Shown here piece by piece: positions 43,536 to 51,089 of a stretch of 64,000 nt of DNA. Made by a program: the position numbers and the translations under genes. Each line of letters begins with the position of its first letter. The first letter of the stretch is position 1. The stretch is taken from contig NZ_JAOYFC010000001.1 of assembly GCF_025802015.1 (NCBI RefSeq), forward strand, positions 558,001-622,000, written 5' to 3'. The notes below the pieces were generated by a model that searched no databases, was not told the DNA's origin, and worked only from the letters and a program-made list of their open reading frames with translations. Source of the DNA: Falsihalocynthiibacter halioticoli. GTDB lineage: Bacteria; Pseudomonadota; Alphaproteobacteria; Rhodobacterales; Rhodobacteraceae.

Positions 43536-44741
43536 TTATTCCACCAGACCGGATTCTTTGGCGGCGGTGATGTAGGCAGCTTCGATGTCAGAGAGAGTTG
43601 TCTCTGCATCTTTGGCGCCTGTCAGATAGTCGGAGATGCCATTGCCCAGAACCGTGTGCATGATGCCCATCGGGCCAGAGCCAGGGTATGGCGCGGTGCC
43701 AGCTTGGGCGGTTTCATAGGCGCCTTTGGCCAGCGGACCAGCGGTAAAGCCATCGATCAGCCACACAGCGGCATCGTTGTTGGCTTGGACCATCTCTGTG
43801 TCCATGCCCTCCATGGCAACCTGAAATGCCGCTTCGGCTTCTTCATCGGTCATGTTGGCGGCAAAAACGACGCCATCCCACCATAGCGAAGACGCTGGGC
43901 GCTCCGAACCCATCGGTGCAGCGGCCATCACAACCTTGCCAACGACTTGGCTCTCGGCTTCATCATCCATCGCGGCGGCACGGCTGGCCCAAAGGTTCGC
44001 CATGGCAATCTTGCCTTGCTGGAACTGCTGCTGAACATAGGTCGAGTCCGACACGAGGTACTCTGGATCCATGTACTCTGTGAGCGCCTTCATAACCTCG
44101 AGAGCGGCAACGCCTTTCTCGTTGTTGATGTTGGGCATGTTTCCGTCGGTAAAGAACTCGCCGCCTTCACCAAGGTAGTTGTTGATGAACTCTTCGCCGA
44201 GGTTCCAGCCTGTCTTGAAGGTGCCGCCAATCGGGTAATCTACCACGCCCGCTTCTTTGATCTTCTTCGCAGCTTCAATCATTTCGGCGTATGTTGTTGG
44301 GACCTCAATGCCCAGATCGTTCAGGATATCTTCGCGGTACATCAGATGTTGAAGGTTCACCATCATCGCGATTGCGTATGTCTTGCCGTCAACTTTGATG
44401 AGCTGGTTCGGAGCAAGGTGTTGGCCGTACTTCGCAACAAGATCATCAAGCGGGCGGATTGTGCCTGCATTCAAAAGTGGGATCATGGTCGAGTTGGCAA
44501 CGCCGCCAATCTGGTATAGCGCGGGTTTCGCGGCAAAGGCTTCGGGCTGTTTCTCGCGGAATTCCTGATCGAGGGATGCTTGGAAATTCCCGCATTCCGC
44601 CATGGCGTCTGTGACGGCTTTCCAAGCTTCAAAACCAGCTGAAAGTGATTTCAGAGGTGTCGTGTTTTCATAGGCACATGCTGCCCATGCGCCGCTTGTC
44701 ATCACCGACAACGCGCCGGCCAGTGCAAGTTTCTTTAACAT
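43536..44741 (-). CDS. Sugar-binding protein (SBP family 1) of the SnoaL-rich cluster
   Basis: 401 residues. Residues 1-20 (MLKKLALAGALSVMTSGAWA) form a Sec signal peptide. The mature chain is MalE-like: FREKQPEAFAAKPALYQIGG, IKVDGKTYAIAMMVNLQHLM, and QGKIAMANLWASRAAAMDDE near residue 250. It captures the cluster substrate in the periplasm. The ligand is unknown but should be sugar- or polyol-glycoside-sized. Confidence 0.9.
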   Translation of the reverse strand: MLKKLALAGALSVMTSGAWAACAYENTTPLKSLSAGFEAWKAVTDAMAECGNFQASLDQEFREKQPEAFAAKPALYQIGGVANSTMIPLLNAGTIRPLDDLVAKYGQHLAPNQLIKVDGKTYAIAMMVNLQHLMYREDILNDLGIEVPTTYAEMIEAAKKIKEAGVVDYPIGGTFKTGWNLGEEFINNYLGEGGEFFTDGNMPNINNEKGVAALEVMKALTEYMDPEYLVSDSTYVQQQFQQGKIAMANLWASRAAAMDDEAESQVVGKVVMAAAPMGSERPASSLWWDGVVFAANMTDEEAEAAFQVAMEGMDTEMVQANNDAAVWLIDGFTAGPLAKGAYETAQAGTAPYPGSGPMGIMHTVLGNGISDYLTGAKDAETTLSDIEAAYITAAKESGLVE

Positions 44742-44823
44742 TGATTATCTCCCTGTTGTGTCAGGTCCGCCGTCGACACACGGACCCCGGTTGTATCGCG
44801 CAAGGGCGAAAGAAATACGGGGG

Positions 44824-45879
44824 TCAGCCCCCGATACGTTTGCCATCTTCGGTTGCTTCAAAGAGGTGGCAGGCTTCGCTTGGCACCGAGATCGAGACCA
44901 TGTCCCCGATTTCGGCGCGATAGGATTTGTCGGATTTGACAGAGACAAGCGCACCGTTGATCCGCACGGAAATCATCGTTGCATCGCCAAGCAGCTCGAG
45001 TGTGTAGATCGGCGCTGTGATCTGGCCTTGGCCGTCAAGGGCAAGAGCGGCGTCCTCGGCACGGAAACCAAGGGTCACAGGGCCATCCGGCACGCTAAGC
45101 CCTTGAATTTCGGTATTTTGGGTGCGGAAGGTGCCGCCTTGTATCTCGCCATCCATCAGGTTCATGGCAGGTGAGCCAATGAAACTCGCAACAAAGGTAT
45201 TGGCGGGTGTGTCATAGATATCGGTGGGGCTGCCAACTTGCTGCACGATTCCGCGCTTCATCACAACGACACGATCCGCAAGAGTCATCGCTTCGATTTG
45301 GTCATGGGTCACATAGATGGTCGTCGCCGCAAGATCGTGGCTCAGGTTCTTAATCTGGGCGCGGGTTGAAACACGCAGCTTTGCATCGAGGTTGGAGAGC
45401 GGCTCGTCCATCAGGAACACCTTCGGACGACGAACGATGGCCCGAGCAAGCGCAACGCGCTGACGTTGTCCACCCGAGAGCGCCGCCGGTTTACGCTCAA
45501 GAAAATCAAGAAGCTCAACGCGTTCGGCCGCTTGCATCACTTGGTCGTGGTGCAACGCCGTATCAACACCGCGCACTTTCAGTGGAAAGCGGATGTTCTC
45601 ATAAACGTTCATGTTGGGATAGAGCGCGTAGCTTTGGAACACCATCGCAACATCGCGATCTTTGGGTTCCTTGTCGTTCACGCGTTCGCCATCAACGATA
45701 ATATCACCCTCAGTTGCGTCCTCGAGGCCAGCGATCATCCTCATCGTCGTGGTCTTGCCACAGCCGGATGGACCAAGCAGTACAAGAAACTCCTTGTCGG
45801 CGATTGTCAGGTCAAAGTTGTCGACGCCGACGAATGTACCCCAGCGCTTGCTGATATTGCGCAGTTGGATCTCTGCCAT
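44824..45879 (-). CDS. Sugar ABC transporter ATPase (MalK type)
   Basis: 351 residues from the ATG at 45879 with GGAGG upstream. It shows Walker A GPSGCGKTT, signature LSGGQRQRVALARAI, Walker B VFLMDEPLSNLDAKLR and VTHDQIEAMTLAD. The C-terminal TOBE-type domain begins near residue 235. It is the first gene of the 14-gene minus-strand cluster, just downstream of the operators at 45903-45975. Confidence 0.93.
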   Translation of the reverse strand: MAEIQLRNISKRWGTFVGVDNFDLTIADKEFLVLLGPSGCGKTTTMRMIAGLEDATEGDIIVDGERVNDKEPKDRDVAMVFQSYALYPNMNVYENIRFPLKVRGVDTALHHDQVMQAAERVELLDFLERKPAALSGGQRQRVALARAIVRRPKVFLMDEPLSNLDAKLRVSTRAQIKNLSHDLAATTIYVTHDQIEAMTLADRVVVMKRGIVQQVGSPTDIYDTPANTFVASFIGSPAMNLMDGEIQGGTFRTQNTEIQGLSVPDGPVTLGFRAEDAALALDGQGQITAPIYTLELLGDATMISVRINGALVSVKSDKSYRAEIGDMVSISVPSEACHLFEATEDGKRIGG

Positions 45880-45902
45880 CGGGCCTCCTCCCATTCGATT
45901 AT

Positions 45903-45920
45903 TTTGCATACGAATGCAAA
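45903..45920. promoter_or_regulatory. LacI-type operator, copy 1, before the MalK-type gene
   Basis: TTTGCATACGAATGCAAA is an inverted repeat (8 of 9 pairs) with the central CG of LacI-family sites. It lies 24 bases before the ATPase start codon. Confidence 0.65.
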
Positions 45921-45957
45921 TAGGTTAGACTTAGCTGCGACAATCTGGCAAGACATA

Positions 45958-45975
45958 TTTGCAAGCGTATGCAAA
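45958..45975. promoter_or_regulatory. LacI-type operator, copy 2, before the divergent SnoaL gene
   Basis: TTTGCAAGCGTATGCAAA, 7 of 9 paired around a central CG, centred 55 bases from copy 1. It lies 32 bases before the start of the divergent SnoaL-like gene, so both transcripts may share one repressor. Confidence 0.6.
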
Positions 45976-46006
45976 AAACGGCTTAACCCTTTGTAAAGAG
46001 AATGAA

Positions 46007-47005
46007 ATGCAGGAACTACAGTCAGCCAAAGAGCTGGTTAAACGCTATTATGCCATGCTGGATGCATCGGGAATCACTGCGCAGGAGACGCTAGAGGCGT
46101 TTACCGCCGATACCTATCTTTGGCGCGGTTTCCATCCATTTGGAGAGCTGAATTCAGCCGAGGAAGTTGCTCACAAATTCTGGGGTCCACTTCACAAAAG
46201 CCTGACGTCTTTGCAGCGTCGTGAGGATGTTTTCTTTGCGGGATTAAACCAGATCGACGGCTTTAACGGTGTGTGGGTTGTCTCGATGGGTCATTTGCTT
46301 GGCCTGTTTGATGAACCGTTCTTGGGTATTCCGCCCACCCAGAAGATTGCGATGCTTCGATACTGTGAATTCAACAAAGTTGAGGATGGGAAGATCGTCG
46401 AGACAGCGATGTATTTTGATCTTCCTGATCTGATGGTTCAGGCGGGTTTGCGTCCGTTCCCGAACCAGACGGCGGCGCAATTGGTGCAGCCGGGGCCCAA
46501 AACGCACGATGGGTTGCTGACACATCCGCAAGACAAGAGTGCAGGCGAGGCGACCTTGGCGCTTATCAACCGAATGATCGGTGACCTTGGCCAATGGAAC
46601 AGCGGTTTGAGCCTTGAAGATGAGCTTCGTCAGACATGGGCCGAAGATATGCTTTGGTGGGGGCCTACGGGCATTGGTGCGACATTCACGATTTCGCGCT
46701 ATGCGAAACAGCATTCCGGACCATTCCGTGCCGCATTCTCCGAACGTTCAAAGACCAATCATATCGCGCGGCTTGCCGAAGGGAACTATGGCGGATTCTT
46801 TGGGTGGCCTAATTTCACAGCATGCTTGTCAGGGCCGTTTATGGGGCAGGTTCCCACAGGGAAAACCGGTGAATTTCGCGTGATTGATATCTATCGGCGC
46901 GAGGGCGAAAAGCTTGCTGAAAACTGGGTGTTCATCGATTTACTGCATTTCTGGAAATCGCAAGGGAACGACGTATTGCAGCGCCTTGCGAGCGGCGATC
47001 TCTAG
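46007..47005 (+). CDS. SnoaL/NTF2-fold protein, two domains (paralogue D, divergent)
   Basis: 332 residues from the ATG at 46007; a longer frame from 45959 would cover the operator. Both halves look SnoaL-like: LEAFTADTYLWRGFHPFGEL and MLRYCEFNKVEDGKIVETAM in the first, GEFRVIDIYRREGEKLAENW in the second. It is the only gene of the cluster on the plus strand and shares the control region with the transporter operon. Function unknown. Confidence 0.75.
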   Translation: MQELQSAKELVKRYYAMLDASGITAQETLEAFTADTYLWRGFHPFGELNSAEEVAHKFWGPLHKSLTSLQRREDVFFAGLNQIDGFNGVWVVSMGHLLGLFDEPFLGIPPTQKIAMLRYCEFNKVEDGKIVETAMYFDLPDLMVQAGLRPFPNQTAAQLVQPGPKTHDGLLTHPQDKSAGEATLALINRMIGDLGQWNSGLSLEDELRQTWAEDMLWWGPTGIGATFTISRYAKQHSGPFRAAFSERSKTNHIARLAEGNYGGFFGWPNFTACLSGPFMGQVPTGKTGEFRVIDIYRREGEKLAENWVFIDLLHFWKSQGNDVLQRLASGDL

Positions 47006-47035
47006 CCTTGAACGGAGCAATGTTTGCTTGAAGCG

Positions 47036-47803
47036 TTAACTCGGGAACTGCCAATTTGACGCTTCGGTCGAAATTTGAGCAGCGGTCTGTTTCAACACCG
47101 GTTTCAACTGTTCAAGGTCATCGAGCGATCGGCGCGAAGTAGAAGTCGCGATCGAAATTGCACCGATAACAGTATCATTCGCCGCGAGAATCGGCGCGGC
47201 GATGCTGATGATGCCCTGTTCGTGTTCTTCGCGATCAAACGCAACGCCTTCAGATTGGACCTGTTTTAGCTCCTTGTTGAGCGTCGCGGCCAGAATGTGC
47301 GTAGAAGGTGTATACGCCATGAAACTCTGTTGTTTTAACGCGCGTTCGCGACGGTCTTCGCTCATAAAGGCCAACATAGCTTTGCCAACTCCTGTGCAAT
47401 AGCTTGGTGCGACCCGACCCGCGCGCGCGAGCGTATCGAATGAGCCGTTGGATTGGCGTTTGTCGACAAATAGAACCTGCCCGTTATCAAGCTGCGCGAG
47501 GTGAATCGTTTCGTGCACCTTCTCTGCGAGCTTGTCGATATGAGGCCTGGCAATCGGTGCGAGAGAGGCCTGAGTCCATGCGGAATGCGCGAGACGCACG
47601 AGGCGAACTCCCATGGAATATGTCTGGGCATCTTTGTTGTAGGTTAGCATGCCCTGATTGCTCAGGCTTTGCAGAATGCGATAGAGCGTGGCCTTGGGAA
47701 ATGGGCTGTTTTCAAGGAGTTCGCTATAGCGCACCGGCCTCTGAAAGGCCGCCACCTGATCCAGAACCGCACAGGCTTTTGCTATTGTTCCTTCTCCTGA
47801 CAC
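47036..47803 (-). CDS. IclR-family regulator of the alpha-galactoside genes
   Basis: 255 residues if the GTG at 47803 is used (GGGAGG eight bases upstream); a TTG at 47821 with its own GGAG is an alternative start. The winged helix is at about 8-65 (AKACAVLDQVAAFQRPVRYS, FPKATLYRILQSLSNQGML). The ligand domain has YCTGVGKAMLAFMS and IISIAAPILAANDTVIGAIS. It diverges from the binding-protein gene at 47955, and the spacer has two tandem palindromic boxes. Confidence 0.9.
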   Translation of the reverse strand: MSGEGTIAKACAVLDQVAAFQRPVRYSELLENSPFPKATLYRILQSLSNQGMLTYNKDAQTYSMGVRLVRLAHSAWTQASLAPIARPHIDKLAEKVHETIHLAQLDNGQVLFVDKRQSNGSFDTLARAGRVAPSYCTGVGKAMLAFMSEDRRERALKQQSFMAYTPSTHILAATLNKELKQVQSEGVAFDREEHEQGIISIAAPILAANDTVIGAISIATSTSRRSLDDLEQLKPVLKQTAAQISTEASNWQFPS

Positions 47804-47847
47804 AGAGAATGCCTCCCTCAAAATCTCCTGACGTCATTCAGGAATCT

Positions 47848-47913
47848 GTTGACATGTTAAGCGCGCTGAGGTGTAGTTTTCAATATGTAAAACCTGTTTT
47901 CACTATGTGGAAA
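47848..47913 (+). promoter_or_regulatory. Promoter and tandem IclR-type boxes before the alpha-galactoside transporter
   Basis: TTGACA (47848-47853) is a consensus -35 with TGTAGT (47871-47876) a weak -10 at 17-base spacing. Two similar boxes follow: GTTTTCAATATGTAAAAC (47875-47892) and GTTTTCACTATGTGGAAAC (47895-47913). Their place at and after the -10 suits repression. Confidence 0.6.
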
Positions 47914-47954
47914 CAAAAATTACACGATAATTGGGAAGCAAAGGGAGGAAAATT

Positions 47955-49211
47955 ATGCGTTCCATGATCAAATGCGCCGTTGCGGCGCTTGTTACCTCGA
48001 CGGCACTGGCAGGACCTGTCAGCGCTGAACTGAACGGGGATCTAAAAATCTTCCTCGACACATCGAACCCAGCGCCACGGGCGACGATGGAAGCGATGAT
48101 TTCGCGTTTTCAGGAGCAGCATCCTGACCTCAACATCGAAACCACTGTGATCGACCGTGAGGCCTATAAAACCCAGATTCGCAACTTCCTCACCGCCGAT
48201 ACGCCGGACGTTGCAACTTGGTACGCGGCCAACCGGATGCGCCCATATGTAGAAGCGGGTCTCTTCGAAGATGTGTCTGATCTTTGGGCAGAGCCCGAAA
48301 TCGCCGAGAACCTTGCTTCCACAAAAGGCGCGATGACGATCGATGGTAAACAATGGGGCGTGCCTTATACCTACTACCAGTGGGGTGTTTACTACCGTAA
48401 GGATATCTACGAAGAGTTGGGCTTGTCCGAGCCTTCGAACTGGGAAGAGTTCAAAGCAAACTGTCAGGCTATCGTTGATTCGGGCCGCGCTTGCTTCACA
48501 ATCGGTACAAAGTTCCTCTGGACGGCTGGCGGATGGTTTGACTACCTGAACATGCGCACCAACGGCTTTGATTTCCACATGGACCTCGCTGCTGGCAAGG
48601 TATCCTGGGAAGACGAGCGCGTTAAGCAAACGTTCATGAACTGGAAAGAGCTTATCGACATGGGGGCTTTCGTTGAAAACCACCAGACGTACAGCTGGCA
48701 GGAAGCGCTACCGTTCATGGTGAATGGCGAAGCTGCGGGCTACCTGATGGGTAACTTTGCTGTGGCGCCTCTCCGCGAAGCTGGCCTGACTGATGATCAG
48801 CTTGATTTCTATCAGTTCCCAGCCATCAATGCAGACGTAGAACTGGCAGAAGATGCGCCGACAGACACCTTCCATATCCCGGCAAATGCTTCGAACAAAG
48901 AAGCCGCACGCGAGTTCCTTCGCTTCGTGGTTTCTGCGGATGAGCAAACCGAGATTAACAATGGTGCAAACCTTGGTCAGCTTCCAGTGAATGCGAAGTC
49001 CTCTGTAGATGATGACAAGTTCCTAAACCAAGGTTTTGAAATGCTGTCGTCCAATTCGCCAGGTGGTGTCGCTCAGTTCTGGGATCGCGATGCACCAGCA
49101 GAGATGGCTAAAGTCTCTATGGAAGGTTTCCAAGAGTTCATGGTTAAACCAGATGAACTTGACAAAATCCTTGCCAAACTCGAGCGCGCACGCGGTCGTA
49201 TTTATAAGTAA
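47955..49211 (+). CDS. Sugar-binding protein (SBP family 1), probable alpha-galactoside ligand
   Basis: 418 residues from the ATG at 47955 with GGGAGG upstream. Residues 1-24 are a Sec signal peptide. The mature protein has the MalE-like plan: MISRFQEQHPDLNIETTVID, DTPDVATWYAANRM, and YYRKDIYEELGLSEPSNWEE. The downstream GH4 alpha-galactosidase suggests melibiose- or raffinose-type sugars, or an algal galactoside such as floridoside. Confidence 0.9.
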   Translation: MRSMIKCAVAALVTSTALAGPVSAELNGDLKIFLDTSNPAPRATMEAMISRFQEQHPDLNIETTVIDREAYKTQIRNFLTADTPDVATWYAANRMRPYVEAGLFEDVSDLWAEPEIAENLASTKGAMTIDGKQWGVPYTYYQWGVYYRKDIYEELGLSEPSNWEEFKANCQAIVDSGRACFTIGTKFLWTAGGWFDYLNMRTNGFDFHMDLAAGKVSWEDERVKQTFMNWKELIDMGAFVENHQTYSWQEALPFMVNGEAAGYLMGNFAVAPLREAGLTDDQLDFYQFPAINADVELAEDAPTDTFHIPANASNKEAAREFLRFVVSADEQTEINNGANLGQLPVNAKSSVDDDKFLNQGFEMLSSNSPGGVAQFWDRDAPAEMAKVSMEGFQEFMVKPDELDKILAKLERARGRIYK

Positions 49212-49219
49212 ATACCAAG

Positions 49220-49250
49220 AGGAGGCTCAGAAAGTCTGGGCCTCCTTTTC
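49220..49250 (+). terminator. Intercistronic hairpin/terminator after the binding-protein gene
   Basis: AGGAGGCTCAGA (49220-49231) pairs with TCTGGGCCTCCT (49235-49246) with one mismatch and is followed by TTTC, a likely partial terminator. Confidence 0.75.
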
Positions 49251-49306
49251 GTCGATATTGAATTAAAGGGCGGGCAACTGCGCGCCATATCAAAAGAGAC
49301 ACCCCT

Positions 49307-50239
49307 ATGAGCGTCACGCCCACCACCCCAACCGAAACGAGGAGCTGGTATTATCGCAACCAGCAAGCGATAACACCGTGGCTGTTCCTCGCACCCGGAA
49401 TTTTGTTTTTCGCAGTCTATGTGATCGTTCCGATTTTCCAGTCCTTCAGCATTTCGCTTTATGAATGGGATGGGCTTGGTACTGCGGAGTATGTCGGGCT
49501 GCGCAATTACGAAGACCTGTATTGGGAGTTTGTTGACCGCGACGCTTTCTTTGTGTCTCTCAAGAACAACGTCATTTGGCTGGTAATGTATTTGCTGGCC
49601 ATTCCTGCAGGCTTGTTCATTGCGCTGTTCTTGAACCAGACGGTGACAGGCATCCGCCTTTATAAATCCCTGTTTTTCTTTCCTTTCGTGATCAGCCAAG
49701 TTGTGGTGGGCCTTGTCTTCAGCTGGTTCTACGATCCGACGTTTGGTCTGTTGAACAGCTTTCTCGGCGTGTTTGGGCTTGGTCCTGTAAATGTGTTGGG
49801 GAACGAAAATCTGGTGACATATGGCATCATTTTTGCGGGTCTCTGGCCCCAAACCGCATATTGCATGATCCTCTATCTCACGGGCCTGAATGCCGTTGAC
49901 CCCGAGCAGATCGAAGCGGGCCGTCTGGATAATGCAAAAGGGCTTAAGATGCTCTGGTATATCATCCTTCCACAACTTCGCCCCGCAACATTCATTGCTT
50001 TTGTCGTTACGATCATTGGCGCGCTTCGTTCGTTTGACCTGATTTCGATCATGACGGGTGGTGGTCCGTTCGGCTCAAGCCGCGTGCTGGCTTACTATAT
50101 GTTCGAAGTTGCCCTGAGCGAATACGGATTCCGAATGGGGTATGGCGCTGCGATTGCCGTGGTTCTGTTCGTAATCATGATGGGGTTCATCGCCTATTTC
50201 CTCTGGTCGATGTACCGCGAAGAGAAGGGGGCACACTAA
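49307..50239 (+). CDS. Sugar ABC transporter permease (MalF type)
   Basis: 310 residues with six membrane helices, the first at about 25-47 (WLFLAPGILFFAVYVIVPIF). The EAA loop is IEAGRLDNAKGLKMLWYIIL followed by PQLRP. It starts 95 bases after the binding protein, past the hairpin. Confidence 0.92.
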   Translation: MSVTPTTPTETRSWYYRNQQAITPWLFLAPGILFFAVYVIVPIFQSFSISLYEWDGLGTAEYVGLRNYEDLYWEFVDRDAFFVSLKNNVIWLVMYLLAIPAGLFIALFLNQTVTGIRLYKSLFFFPFVISQVVVGLVFSWFYDPTFGLLNSFLGVFGLGPVNVLGNENLVTYGIIFAGLWPQTAYCMILYLTGLNAVDPEQIEAGRLDNAKGLKMLWYIILPQLRPATFIAFVVTIIGALRSFDLISIMTGGGPFGSSRVLAYYMFEVALSEYGFRMGYGAAIAVVLFVIMMGFIAYFLWSMYREEKGAH

Positions 50240-50240
50240 G

Positions 50241-51089
50241 ATGTTTCCGACACCAATTGAAAAACAATCCGCAGGTGCGCAGGTCGCCTATAAAACGCTT
50301 CTTCCTGTTGCATTGCTTATGTGGCTCGCCCCGTTGCTTGCGGTTGCCCTATTCTCGATCAAGCCAGACACTGACTTTACCAATGCGAATTATTGGGGGC
50401 TGCCGTCTTCGTTTGAGTTTGCCCACAATTACGGCCAGGTGTTTTTTAACAGCGACATGCCGCGTTACTTGCTCAACTCCTTTCTGATCACTGTTCCAAC
50501 TGTGATTGGCGCTGTCGCGCTTAGCGCGATGGGTGGCTTTGCACTGGGCATCTATAAATTCCGCGCAAACTTGTGGATATTCTTCATGTTCGTTGCGGGG
50601 AATTTCGTGCCGTTCCAAATCCTTATGGTTCCTGTGCGCGATCTGACGCTTGGCCTTGGGCTTTACAACACGAAAACAGGCTTGGTGCTTTTCCATATCG
50701 CTTTCCAGACCGGTTTTTGCACGCTCTTTATGCGTAACTTTATCCGCTCGCTCCCTTACGAGCTGATCGAGGCAGCGCGGGTTGAAGGCGTGGCAGAGTG
50801 GCGTATCTTTTGGTACGTTGTTCTTCCGTTGATGAAACCCGCGCTTGCCGCGCTTTCGGTGCTGATCTTTACGTTTATCTGGAACGATTATTTCTGGGCG
50901 GTGGTCCTGACACAGGGCCCTGAAAGCCAGCCAGTAACCGCTGGCATCACCAGCTTTAATGCGCAGTTCCGCGCGGCCTATCACCTGATGAGCGCCGGAA
51001 GTATTGTCGCTGCCTTGCCACCTGTTGCGATGTTCTTCCTCATGCAGAAGCACTTCATCGCAGGCCTCACTCTTGGAGCTGTTAAATGA
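50241..51089 (+). CDS. Sugar ABC transporter permease (MalG type)
   Basis: 282 residues, six helices, EAA loop LIEAARVEGVAEWRIFWYVV. It starts one base after the MalF-type stop, and its own stop overlaps the GH4 start (ATGA). No ATPase gene is present in this operon, so a MalK-type ATPase made elsewhere (for example at 13398 or 44824) may serve it. Confidence 0.92.
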   Translation: MFPTPIEKQSAGAQVAYKTLLPVALLMWLAPLLAVALFSIKPDTDFTNANYWGLPSSFEFAHNYGQVFFNSDMPRYLLNSFLITVPTVIGAVALSAMGGFALGIYKFRANLWIFFMFVAGNFVPFQILMVPVRDLTLGLGLYNTKTGLVLFHIAFQTGFCTLFMRNFIRSLPYELIEAARVEGVAEWRIFWYVVLPLMKPALAALSVLIFTFIWNDYFWAVVLTQGPESQPVTAGITSFNAQFRAAYHLMSAGSIVAALPPVAMFFLMQKHFIAGLTLGAVK

